From: CAZSDP01 sp964605665
GTDB taxonomy: Bacteria; Planctomycetota; UBA8108; UBA1146
Assembly (NCBI GenBank): GCA_964605665.1
Contig: CAZSDP010000005.1
Span: forward strand, 1 to 64,000
Direction of reading: 5' to 3'
Length of the DNA stretch: 64,000 bases
Shown: piece by piece, positions 15,006 through 24,200 of the stretch
How positions within the stretch are numbered: position 1 is the stretch's first letter
How the letters are laid out: each line of letters opens with the position of its first letter
Translations under genes and position numbers: made by a program
The notes under the pieces: model-generated
Seen by the model: only the letters and a program-made list of their open reading frames with translations
Told to the model about the DNA's origin: nothing
Databases searched by the model: none

Positions 15006-16547
15006 CTACTTTGCCCAGCTGGGGAACTCACCCTCGGCGATGCCCAAGATTTTCCCAGCAAGAGCCATCCAAGTGGTGATCAAGATCACGCCGATCATGT
15101 TGACGACGATTCCGGTTCTCGCCATCTCACGGATGGAGAGCCGCTCGGTAGCGAAGACAATCGCATTTGGGGCAGTGGCGACCGGTAACATGAATGCACA
15201 GGAGCATGCGAGGGTTCCAGAGACCATCAAAACCAGAGGATTCAATTCCAATGCTACCGAGAGAGCGGCCAATACCGGGAGTAGCATCTCTGCAGTCGCA
15301 GTGTTCGAGGTAAGTTCGGTCAAGAAGGTCAACAGTAGGCAAACGATGGCAATTGTGACGAGGGTTGGAAGCTCACGCATTCCACCGAGTCGCTCGCCGA
15401 GCCAAAGGGAGAGCCCCGACTCCGCAAAGCCGAATGCCAATGCGAAACCGCCTCCAAAGAGGAGGATGAGCCCCCAGGGGATCCGTTGCGCCGTTTCCCA
15501 GTCGAGCACCCGTGCGGACCGATCTTCCCCAGTGCGCGCGGGTAGGACAAACAGCAATAGGGAAACCATGATCGCTACGGTGCCATCGTCGATGGCCCGT
15601 GGATCGGGAAGAATGCGAGACCAACCGGGGATGACCATTCCACCGATGGTGAGGTCGGCCCGAAAGAGCCATAGGAGTATCAGTGCTCCAAAGTTCAGTA
15701 GGACGGCACGTTCTGCAAATGACATCGGGCCGAGCTGAGCTTTTTGACGCTCAATCAGTTCGCCATCGATTTTCGATTCTCCGCTGTTTCGACAGAACTT
15801 GTAGGAGAGATACAACCAAGTGAGGACGAAGAACATGGCGCTGAATGGAAATGCGAAGAGAAACCATTGGGCGAATGAGATCTCTGGAGCCTCAGGAAAC
15901 AAGTTCGTGAAGATTCTCGAAAAGGAGAGATTGGGAGGAGTCCCGACCAAGGTTGCGGTTCCGCCGATCGAAGCGCTGTAGGCGATTCCGAGGAAAATCG
16001 CGACGCCGAGAGAGCGTGCCTGGGGGCGAGGAAGCTTATCTTCGAATTCCAAGACGATCGCTAGAGCGATCGGAACCATCATCATCGTTGTTGCTGTGTT
16101 AGAGATCCACATCGACAAGAACCAAGTCGCGGCCATAAATCCGAGGAGTAATCGCCATGGGTGGACTCCCGTGCGACTGAGAATCCACAGGGCGATGCGT
16201 TGGTGGAGATTCCATTTCTGCATCGCGAGGGCGACAAGAAATCCGCCGATGAAAAGGAAAATCGTGGAGTTCACGTATTGATCGGCAACTTGCTTACCGG
16301 GGAGGACTCCAAGAAGAGGAAAGAGCACGAGCGGGAGCAGAGCGGTGGCCGCAAGGGGGATCGCCTCACCGATCCACCAGATCGCCATCCAGATGGCGAT
16401 CGCAGCAGTGTGGGTCACATTTGGATTTTCGGGATCGAGGTCGACAAAAGAGATCATCAGGGTGGCAGTGAGAGGACCAAGGACCAGTGCTACCTGGCGT
16501 GCCTGCGATCCAAGTTTGCGCGGCGTCGAGTCTGACATCTCGCTCAT
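15006..16547 (-). CDS. DASS/SLC13-type sodium:dicarboxylate or sulfate symporter
   Basis: 513 residues, about 11-13 hydrophobic helices, inner membrane. It carries the paired SNT motifs of the divalent anion:Na+ symporter family (WISNTATTMM at about 148 and LTSNTATAEM at about 420), which form the substrate and sodium sites, plus VGTPPNLSF after the first. The length is typical of the family (about 450-550). Substrates in the family include succinate, malate, citrate and sulfate; the sequence alone does not decide. The first residues (MSEMSDSTPRKLGSQAR) are cytosolic, and a start at the second Met is also possible. Its 3' end faces the EEP gene across 66 bp. BioY lies upstream on the same strand 40 bp away. 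Confidence 0.9.
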   Translation of the reverse strand: MSEMSDSTPRKLGSQARQVALVLGPLTATLMISFVDLDPENPNVTHTAAIAIWMAIWWIGEAIPLAATALLPLVLFPLLGVLPGKQVADQYVNSTIFLFIGGFLVALAMQKWNLHQRIALWILSRTGVHPWRLLLGFMAATWFLSMWISNTATTMMMVPIALAIVLEFEDKLPRPQARSLGVAIFLGIAYSASIGGTATLVGTPPNLSFSRIFTNLFPEAPEISFAQWFLFAFPFSAMFFVLTWLYLSYKFCRNSGESKIDGELIERQKAQLGPMSFAERAVLLNFGALILLWLFRADLTIGGMVIPGWSRILPDPRAIDDGTVAIMVSLLLFVLPARTGEDRSARVLDWETAQRIPWGLILLFGGGFALAFGFAESGLSLWLGERLGGMRELPTLVTIAIVCLLLTFLTELTSNTATAEMLLPVLAALSVALELNPLVLMVSGTLACSCAFMLPVATAPNAIVFATERLSIREMARTGIVVNMIGVILITTWMALAGKILGIAEGEFPSWAK

Positions 16548-16587
16548 ACCACCTGCATCTTTGCGATATCGACGGGGGATCTTCGGT

Positions 16588-17223
16588 TCATTTGCGGCTG
16601 CGAATGATGAGGGTCACCGCGGTCGCCTTGAGAACTGCCCCGGGGAGGAAAGGCCAAAATCCCTGTGAGAGCAAAATGGCCAAAGAGTACTGATCGACTT
16701 CCATGAACAGAGTTTGATAAACCGCGAGCCAAATCAAGCCGGGTAGGAAGAGGAGAAGGGTCGCCACTCCCATCCCCAAAAATGCGGTTGAGAATCGACG
16801 AGCCCAACCGCGTTCGACAAGGGAGCCGGCAAGCCATGCCGCGGGAAGGAAGCCGAGGAGATATCCGCCAGTGGGACCGGCGAAGTGATGCACACCAAAT
16901 GAGAATTCCGCGAAGACGGGCAAGCCTGACGCGCCTTGGGCCAGATAGAGGGCAACCGCCATCGTTCCTCTTCGCGATCCCAAGATCGCCCCGACCAAGA
17001 GAACGGCGAAGCTCTGCAAAGTGATCGGGACCACAGAGATGGGGAGCCGGAGGGAGATTTGTGCGCACGCTGTGATCAAGAGAGACCCGCCGAGAACGAG
17101 AAGGGTCACCTTGAGAAGTGAAGGCGAAGGAGACGCCAAAGCTCCCGAGTGTGGTGCTCTCCAGGAAACGTTCTGGTGCGAGCCGACGGCATCGGCGGTC
17201 GGCTCTTCTCGGAATTGTTGCAT
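16588..17223 (-). CDS. bioY: BioY biotin-transport S component
   Basis: 211 residues, six hydrophobic segments. Diagnostic BioY stretches are present: LPISVVPITLQSFAVLLVG, then LYLAQGASGLPVFA, then FAGPTGGYLLGF. BioY captures biotin in the membrane and works with an ECF energising module (EcfA/EcfT); no ECF ATPase genes are nearby, so it would use a shared module or act alone. The N-terminal 35 residues are polar and longer than usual, so the true start may be internal. The DASS transporter gene follows 40 bp later and may be co-transcribed, although the two functions are unrelated. Confidence 0.92.
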   Translation of the reverse strand: MQQFREEPTADAVGSHQNVSWRAPHSGALASPSPSLLKVTLLVLGGSLLITACAQISLRLPISVVPITLQSFAVLLVGAILGSRRGTMAVALYLAQGASGLPVFAEFSFGVHHFAGPTGGYLLGFLPAAWLAGSLVERGWARRFSTAFLGMGVATLLLFLPGLIWLAVYQTLFMEVDQYSLAILLSQGFWPFLPGAVLKATAVTLIIRSRK

Positions 17224-17474
17224 CGGAACACCTCTACCGTTGTTGGAAGCCCCTCCAAGCTGAGGGGACTCTTGAGCGCTGGCAAATCTCCGGTGGAGCA
17301 GAACTCCCGGGCTAAATTCCCCCGCTGAACTCTCCTGCGGGTCAGGTCGTCAGTCAGGGAGACGCTCGGCAGACTCTATATTGCCGACTGGACTTCGCGA
17401 ACTCCACCGGATCTTCGACGATCGTTGCAGCGAAGCCGTGTACCTGCTGTGCTGTTTCGTTTGCTGGCGACCCT

Positions 17475-18986
17475 TCAGGCCCTCGGTTTCAATTTCTGGC
17501 GATCGAGAGGGATTCCGTAGCGTTCCAGACGTCGGTACAGGTTTGTCTTGGGAATTCCCAAGCGACGCGCGGCTTCCGCCTTATTCCCACCGGTCTCTCT
17601 CAAGACTTCGCGAACAACTCCTCCGCAGATGATCCGCTCGAGATGTTCCAAGTCGCAGCCAATTTGATCGCGGATTTGCCGGGTGAGGGGGTGGGGGATC
17701 GTGATTTGCCGTAGCCTCGGAGAGAGATCGGTGGCATCGATTCGGTTCGGTTCCAACGCGAATGCTCGCTCCATCTCGTTTCGAAGTTCTCGAACATTCC
17801 CGGGCCACGGAAATCCCTCTAGGTATTGAAGGGCACGGTCGGTGATTTCGGGAGCCGATCGATGATGAGAACTTGCGACCTGCTCAAGGAAATGCTTCGC
17901 CAGAATCGAGACATCTCCTTCTCGCTCGCGTAGCGGTGGAAGCTCAATACGGATCACATCGATACGGAAGAGTAAGTCGGAACGGAATGCGCCCACGTCA
18001 ACTTGCTGATCGAGATTTCTGTGGGTCGCGGTGACCAATCGGAAGTCGACCGGCCTGGTGACGGTTGAACCGATGCGCCGAACTTCGCGTTCTTGCAAGA
18101 CTCGCAAAAGCTTCGATTGGAGCGCAGGTCCCATCTCTCCGATTTCGTCGAGAAATAGAGTTCCGCCGCTTGCTTCCTCGATCAGGCCTTTTCGAGATGT
18201 ATGGGCGCCAGTGTATGAGCCTCGCTCTGCCCCAAACAGCTCGCCTTCCAAGAGGGTGTCTGAGATCGCCGCACAATTCTCGCTGACGAAACGCCCCTTT
18301 CGGCCTGACAATCGGTGGATCGCCTTACCGATCAGCTCTTTTCCAGTCCCACTCTCACCAAGGATCAGCACGGAGACGTGAGTCGGTGCGACTTTCTCAA
18401 CCATTTGAAGTTCATGGGCCAATGTCGGGGCTTGTCCAACCAGTTCTGGGAACCGACTGAAGACATCTGGTGGACTGGGGGATGCGGAGGAGATCTTCCA
18501 CGCTGCTTCGAGACGATCGAAGATCAAGCTGGGTAAGGACGGGTGTTTGTTGGAGTCTTCCGTGGCGACAAAGAGACAGGCAGCTTCGGAGCCGTTCTCG
18601 AGGATCCAAACCCTTCCTCCCGATACTCCATATTCGCTGAGGCCGTTTCGATTGGGGAGAGGGTTGAGGCGGGTTGGAATTCCCCGACCCACTCCGACGA
18701 CGATCTCTGCTGACTGTTCGATGGGGTCGACGCGGTAGATCCCTGCGCCCGAACCGTGGATTGCGTCGGCCACCTTTCGAAGCGAGGAGAGGAGCTGCGC
18801 AGCTGCCTGATCAACTCCACCGATATGTCGCCCCGAGTTTGCACGTTTTTCAGGATTTGGAGAGAGCTCTTCTGAACCCCCCGATGGCGACTTCACTTGG
18901 CCATTTCGGGGAGATTGCTCCTCAGTAGATTCATTTCTGTCCGTTGGATCTGGCAAGTTGGGAATTGACTCGATCACAGGCACCAC
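17475..18986 (-). CDS. sigma-54-dependent transcriptional activator, Fis type
   Basis: 503 residues from a GTG. The first 55 residues are disordered and Ser/Pro/Glu-rich. Residues 55-165 read like a GAF-type sensory domain (GAGIYRVDP ... SAEIVVGVG); there is no receiver domain. The AAA domain (180-410) has Walker A GESGTGKE (210-217), the sigma-54 contact loop as GSYTGA (256-261, a GAFTGA variant), Walker B TLFLDEIGEM (276-285) and WPGNVREL. The C-terminus is a Fis HTH (NKAEAARRLGIPKTNLYRRL). It should activate sigma-54 promoters in response to a small ligand or partner. I found no convincing sigma-54 promoter beside it, so its target is unknown. Confidence 0.92.
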   Translation of the reverse strand: MVPVIESIPNLPDPTDRNESTEEQSPRNGQVKSPSGGSEELSPNPEKRANSGRHIGGVDQAAAQLLSSLRKVADAIHGSGAGIYRVDPIEQSAEIVVGVGRGIPTRLNPLPNRNGLSEYGVSGGRVWILENGSEAACLFVATEDSNKHPSLPSLIFDRLEAAWKISSASPSPPDVFSRFPELVGQAPTLAHELQMVEKVAPTHVSVLILGESGTGKELIGKAIHRLSGRKGRFVSENCAAISDTLLEGELFGAERGSYTGAHTSRKGLIEEASGGTLFLDEIGEMGPALQSKLLRVLQEREVRRIGSTVTRPVDFRLVTATHRNLDQQVDVGAFRSDLLFRIDVIRIELPPLREREGDVSILAKHFLEQVASSHHRSAPEITDRALQYLEGFPWPGNVRELRNEMERAFALEPNRIDATDLSPRLRQITIPHPLTRQIRDQIGCDLEHLERIICGGVVREVLRETGGNKAEAARRLGIPKTNLYRRLERYGIPLDRQKLKPRA

Positions 18987-19305
18987 CTCAAAAGCACTGC
19001 GAACCGAGGCACACGTTCAATCGAGAATTTCGACCGAATCGAGCGGTACCTCAGAACCACCCTCGCAGAGCCCCGACTGAGCCGAAACGCTGCGAGCTAT
19101 GGCGAAAGGCCGAAAGAGCGATACGAAGCAGCCACTCTCTCGAACTCTGGGTGAACGGGAACGCTCTCTTTCCTCGCTGTCGTTTCGCCCCATGACAACG
19201 AAGAGAATCTACAGATACGCGAACGATTGCGTTTCGTCAACAGTTCGCAGTGCGGATTTTCCCCCTTCGATGAGGAAAATGGCCGAATCCCACGATTTAG
19301 GTGAG
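18987..19305. other. non-coding gap upstream of tRNA-Asn
   Basis: About 320 bp between the divergent sigma-54 activator start and the tRNA promoter. Open frames here (for example 19099-19401 on +) have no recognisable protein features and run into the tRNA. It must hold the promoter of the activator on the - strand, but I cannot point to it. Confidence 0.5.
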
Positions 19306-19334
19306 TTGACACTCTCAGATTCGCCCGATATGTT
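19306..19334 (+). promoter_or_regulatory. sigma-70 promoter of tRNA-Asn
   Basis: TTGACA (19306-19311), an exact 17-bp spacer and TATGTT (19329-19334), with the -10 ending 41 bp before the mature tRNA. It is the best promoter match seen in the window. Confidence 0.75.
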
Positions 19335-19375
19335 TCTCAGCCGTCCACCGATACCGGTGGCGGAGAATTTGACGA

Positions 19376-19450
19376 TCCCCGGTAGCTCAGCGGTAGAGTA
19401 GGTGGCTGTTAACCACTTGGTCGTAAGTTCGAATCTTACCCGGGGAGCCA
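19376..19450 (+). tRNA. tRNA-Asn (anticodon GTT)
   Basis: Complete 75-nt cloverleaf with encoded CCA. The acceptor TCCCCGG pairs with CCGGGGA (19440-19446). The D stem is GCTC/GAGT. The anticodon stem GGTGG/CCACT encloses loop CTGTTAA with GTT at 19408-19410. The T arm is GTAAG/CTTAC around TTCGAAT. The discriminator G19447 precedes CCA 19448-19450. Its 3' end is the attachment site of the downstream island and remains intact. Confidence 0.97.
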
Positions 19451-19463
19451 TGGACGCCCTCGC
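19442..19463. repeat. left attachment repeat of the tRNA-Asn island
   Basis: The 22 bases from the tRNA 3' end into the terminator recur at 49856-49877 with a single mismatch at base 12 (G here, A there). Direct repeats of a tRNA 3' end on both sides of a compositionally distinct segment are the usual mark of integrase-mediated insertion. Confidence 0.8.
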
Positions 19464-19490
19464 GCGAAAGCGCGGGGGCGTTCTCTATTT
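19453..19490 (+). terminator. Rho-independent terminator after tRNA-Asn
   Basis: A 13-bp stem (19453-19465 with 19470-19482) capped by a GAAA loop, then CTCTATTT. It begins 2 bp after the tRNA CCA. Its left arm is part of the attachment repeat. Confidence 0.85.
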
Positions 19491-19880
19491 ATCAGAAGGA
19501 CTTATGACGGCACACTGCCCCCGATTCGAGGTCGTGTGCGGGTGCCCGAACCCGCGCCCCTGCGAACTGGCCCCGAAGTGGTTAACAGATTCCGCTCGGA
19601 TCTCGGGGATGCTCTCTTGAGGCGGGGAGAGAGCCGCGCTAGTGGTTGACGTTGACCCCATCTTTTCCGCGCCCCATCACGAGATGCAGCCTGTGCCCAG
19701 ACTCACGGCGAATCTGTAGGGGCGACTTCCTAGGTTACGCCCAGCGGCTGGATCTTCCCTCCGATCAGTCAGGATCGATCAGGGCCGCCTCCTCAAGCTC
19801 AGGAGCGGTAGAGTGGCGAACGTCGCCGTAGCCACTCGGAAAACTTCCACGGGTGAGAGATCGAAGGGGCGAGACACGCC
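19491..19880. other. non-coding start of the island
   Basis: About 390 bp after the tRNA terminator. Short frames here lack protein features. No integrase fragment, inverted repeat or RNA gene was recognised. Confidence 0.5.
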
Positions 19881-20504
19881 ATGCCGACTCGTGACACCGA
19901 GTACAGCGAGCCAACTCCGGGTCGAGGAATCTCGTTCCGCTCTGTCGCGATTGTCTGTGCCCTGATCCAAGGCGCGCTGCTCATCGGGGGCGTCGTCGCC
20001 TGGAACCTCCTGGATCCGATCGCCGGGCGCAGCGAAGAAGACCTTCGTTCACTTGCAGTGGCTGAGAAATCTAAGCTAACTTCGCTCGTGGAAACTCTCC
20101 GATCCTCGACGAGGAGTCAGGCAATGGGAATCATGGGGGCGCAAATCATTCTGCATCCCAGCAACGAGCGATTCTTCTACAACGAGGGCGACGATGAGTG
20201 GCAGGACGAGAGTGCGCAGCGACTTTCAGCCGAGAAGCTTGAGAATCGCACCGGCATTTCCGATGGTTCGCTCCGTCAGGCCATGGCTCATTGCCAGGAC
20301 TTGGACTTCCCCTCCGTATCGAGTTCCTGGTCCGTTCGCGATTCCAGTTTCACAGTGACCGTCTACGCGGGAGCCTTGCTCGGCGGGTGGGGTCGTCGAG
20401 GATTGAGCTATTGCGATCGTGACTTGGCTGCGACGAGAGTTCCTTCATATCGGTACAGCAAGACGGACGTTCCCGGATGGTACGTCCGCGAATACCTCGA
20501 CTAG
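19881..20504 (+). CDS. hypothetical membrane-anchored protein
   Basis: 207 residues from ATG 19881. A cytosolic N-terminus (MPTRDTEYSEPTPGRGISFR) precedes one TM helix at about 21-45 (SVAIVCALIQGALLIGGVVAW). The rest is probably periplasmic and has four cysteines, including CQDLDFPS and SYCDRDL. No domain is recognised. It stands alone at the left end of the island with no close partner. A planctomycete-specific protein or a decayed gene are both possible; codon use is consistent with coding. Confidence 0.55.
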   Translation: MPTRDTEYSEPTPGRGISFRSVAIVCALIQGALLIGGVVAWNLLDPIAGRSEEDLRSLAVAEKSKLTSLVETLRSSTRSQAMGIMGAQIILHPSNERFFYNEGDDEWQDESAQRLSAEKLENRTGISDGSLRQAMAHCQDLDFPSVSSSWSVRDSSFTVTVYAGALLGGWGRRGLSYCDRDLAATRVPSYRYSKTDVPGWYVREYLD

Positions 20505-20611
20505 CAGCTGTCCCCCTCACCGAAAGTCTTGCCACATCGTTTGATGAGTTGAGTGGATGAATTGGCTCCCTCCCCAGCGTGCAGCGGTAGCTGCACAGAA
20601 GGAGAGTGGAG

Positions 20612-21030
20612 ATGTCCACAGACCCCTTTGGCAGTCCTCCCGAAAGCAGCGGAGGAAGAAACGGCCCCTCAGAATCTGAGTCTGACTGGCCGGCTAAGCC
20701 ACCCGGCGCACCTCGGCGGGGGCGCCGCCTCGTCTCTAAGAATCAACCCAAGCGGCGTCTTCTCACCGGTGAACAGCGACTCCTCGCACTCGATGCCTGG
20801 AGGCGCAGCGGTCTTCCCGCCGGTGACTTTGCGCCACTCCTGGGTGTTTCCCCACACACCCTTTACAAGTGGCGGCAACTCCTTATCGATGAGGGACCCG
20901 CTCGACTCCTGGGTCAGCCGGGGCGTCGATCGGTGGGATGTGCCTTACCGACGGCGACGCGCCGTGCGATCGTTCTTCTGAAGGAGACGCACCCCGAGTG
21001 GGGGTCAGAGCGCATCTCGAGCGAGTGCAC
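20612..21030 (+). pseudogene. 5' fragment of an HTH-containing transposase
   Basis: ATG 20612 has GGAGAGTGGAG upstream. After a polar leader, RLLTGEQRLLALDAWRRSG ... APLLGVSPHTLYKWRQ is a helix-turn-helix as in IS3/IS481/Mu-type transposases, then LPTATRRAIVLLKETHPEWGSERIS, the segment just before the DDE catalytic domain. Similarity ends near 21020, and no DDE motif follows in any frame. The same frame stays open through non-coding-looking sequence (21031-21289) into the next gene, which would give an artificial 1720-residue fusion. A remnant left by insertion or deletion is the simplest reading. Confidence 0.65.
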
Positions 21031-21289
21031 TTCGAGGAGACATGCAACAACGCCTGTGCGCCTCTTCACAATTCGGTCACCCTTCTCTTTGCTCGTTCTT
21101 TACCGAGTGTCCTGTCTCGGAAATGCTCGCCAGCTGACCGAGCGAACCAAAGATCCACGAATGCTCATCGAACATTCAAGTTCACTTCACGTGATGGGTG
21201 TCCACTCCTCCTCACGCCACTCCGATGGGAGTGGTGCGTCTCCCGCCCGGCAATCGAGCGGCTTTTCCGTCAACTTCGAGGAGGACTCC

Positions 21290-24200
21290 ATGAGAATCCC
21301 GTGTCTTTGCAAATCCCAGCGCGCGCTCTTTGCGTTCGCTCTCTCTTTCGCCATGTGCGCGCTCAGCGCCGCGAATCTCTGGGCTGGTGGCGGAGTCGCC
21401 ATCAACGAAGTTCGGATCGATCAGGGGGGTGCGGACAACGACGAGTTCTTCGAGCTCCGCGGGTCTCCGGGTGAGTCCCTCGAGAACTTCGCGTACATCG
21501 TGATCGGCGACGGGACGGGGGGAAGTGGCGTCATCGAGTCGGTGACCGATCTCTCGGGCCATGCCCTCGATGCGAACGGCTTCTTCGTCGTCGCGGAAGG
21601 GACGTTCTCGATCGGTGTGGCGGGATTGACCGCGACCTTGAACTTCGAGAACTCCGACAACGTGACGCACTTGCTCGTCGTTCTCGATCCGCTCGCGACC
21701 GCTCCAGCGACGGGGGACGATCTCGATGCCGACGACAACGGCGTCCTCGATGTCGACGAAGGCGGTCCGGCTCCCTGGGTCGGAATTCTCGATAGCGTCT
21801 CCCTGGTCGAAAACCTCGATGTCCCGGCGAGCGGAGAGTTCTTCTACTCCCCGACGGTCGTGGGGCCGGACGGTACGTTCGTCCCCGGGACGGCTTGGCG
21901 CTGCGGGAACGGCTGGGTCATCGGCGACTTCGACCTCAGTCTCATGACGAACACACCGGGCGCCGAGAACACCTGCCCCAGTGAGGATTGCACGAACGGA
22001 ATCGACGACGACGGCGACAATGCGGTCGACTGCGCCGACTCCGACTGCTTCGGTGAACTCATCTGCATCGCTCCGGGTCCGGAGGGACCGCGTTACGGGA
22101 TCGAGCCGATCGGCACCTATGCGACGGGAGTGTTCGACGGGAGCGCAGCGGAGATCGTCGCCTACGACGCGCGGAGTGGGTCGGTCTTCGTGACCAACTC
22201 GGACGCCGGCTCGATCGACGCTCTCTCGCTCGCGCCGAGTGGCGCCCTGACCCTCACCGGTTCGCTGCTGACGACCGGCAGCCCGACGCACGTGCGGATC
22301 TGGGATGATGGCGTGGAGAGTTTCGTCGTCGCCTCGGTCCCGAACGCCGACGGCAACCTGGGCGGCACGGTCGAAGTTCTCACCACCGCGGGAGTCCCGG
22401 TCGCCAGTTACCCGGTGGGCGTGCTCCCCGACATGGTTTTCATCACTTCTACCGATCTCGCGATCACCGCGAACGAAGGAGAGCCGACCGGGACCGGAGA
22501 CCCCGAGGGCTCGGTCTCGATCGTCGACTTGACGACCGGCGTGGTGACCCCTGTCTCCTTCACCTCCTTCGACGGGACCGAGGCGGCCCTGCGCGCCGCC
22601 GGGGTTCGGATCTTCCCGGGTGTGTCGGCGAGCGTCGATCTCGAGCCGGAGTACATCGCGGTCTCTCCCGACAACTCGACTGCGTATGCGATCTGCCAAG
22701 AGCAGAACGCCGTGGCCGTGATCGACATCGCGACCGCGACGGCGACCGCGATCGTTCCGTTGGGAACCAAGGATCACTCGGTGATGGCGAATGCCATGGA
22801 TGCCAGCGATCGGGACGACACGGTCAACATTACGACCTGGCCGGTGCGTGGGATGTACATGCCCGACTCCGCCGTTGCGTTCGAGGCGAACGGCAGCGTC
22901 TATCTCTTGACCGCGAACGAGGGAGATGACCGCGGCGAGAACGAGCGCGTGTCGTCTCTCACGCTCGACGCGACCGCGTTCCCGAACGCCGCAGAACTCC
23001 AGCTCCCCGAGAATCTCGGTCGACTCTCGGTCTCTTCGATCGACGGCGACATCGACAATGACGGCGAGTACGAAGAGCTCTACTCCTACGGGGCACGCTC
23101 CTTCTCGATCTTCGACATGACCGCTGGCGGAGCACTGACCTACGATTCGGGGAGTCAGCTCGAGCGGGTGATCGAGGATCGCGAGTTCTTCCAGTTCGGC
23201 TCCACCAACGACGAGAACGGCAGCTTCGACTCGCGGAGTGACGCGAAGGGTCCCGAGCCGGAGGCGGCGACGATCGGCACGCTGAACGGCCGAACTCTCG
23301 CGTTCATCGGCGCAGAGCGTCAGGGTGGAATCGCCATCTACGACGTCACCGATCCGAACGCGGTCCGCTTCCACAGCTATGCGAACAATCGCGACTTCGG
23401 AGGGGACGCCGAGCAAGGGACCGCGGGCGATCTCGGGGTCGAAGGGCTGGTCTTCGTGCCGGCCAGTGACAATCCGACCGGCGAGCCGATCCTGATCGCT
23501 GCGAACGAGGTCAGCGGCACGACCACCGTCTTCCGGATCGTGGATCTCCCGGTGACCGAGTTGCGCATCGGGAGTGACTTCGCGCCGAGCGGCGGCGAGG
23601 TCGAGCTCTCGGTGTTCCTCGACACCTACCTCGGAGATGCCACCGCATGGAGCTACGGCGCCTGTCACGATCCGAGCATTCTCGACCTGGTCTCCGTCGC
23701 CGACGGTTCCGATCTGCCGGGAGTCCCGGCGGGCAGCACCCAGTTCAACCAGATCTCCGTCACTCCGGTCGGTTTCACGGTCGCCGTGGTCGTCTGCTTC
23801 GAGGCGTGCGTCGCTCTGACCGAGGGGTACGACGCAGAGCTGAACGTGGCGACGTATGACGTGAACGGAGCGGTGGGCGTCACGACCTCCGTCCAGTTTT
23901 GTGAGACCATCGGGAGTCCCGTGGTGGAGAACGTGGTCTCGGTCGGAAGTCTGACTTTCAGTCCTGCGACTCTCGACGGCGCGGTCGAGATCACCGACCC
24001 CGAGCCCCCGTTCGAGTTCGCCGTCCTCGACGGTGCGGGAACCTACTCCAACTCCGGACTCGGGACCGTCGCGACCTCGGTCACCCTCGCGCAGGTCGAC
24101 GGCGGAGCGCCGCTCGCAACGACCGGGTTCTCGGTCGCCATCGGGTGCGAAGCGTCCCAGCTCACCCCCGTCGCTGTTGATCCGGCCGGGGTTCTCCTCA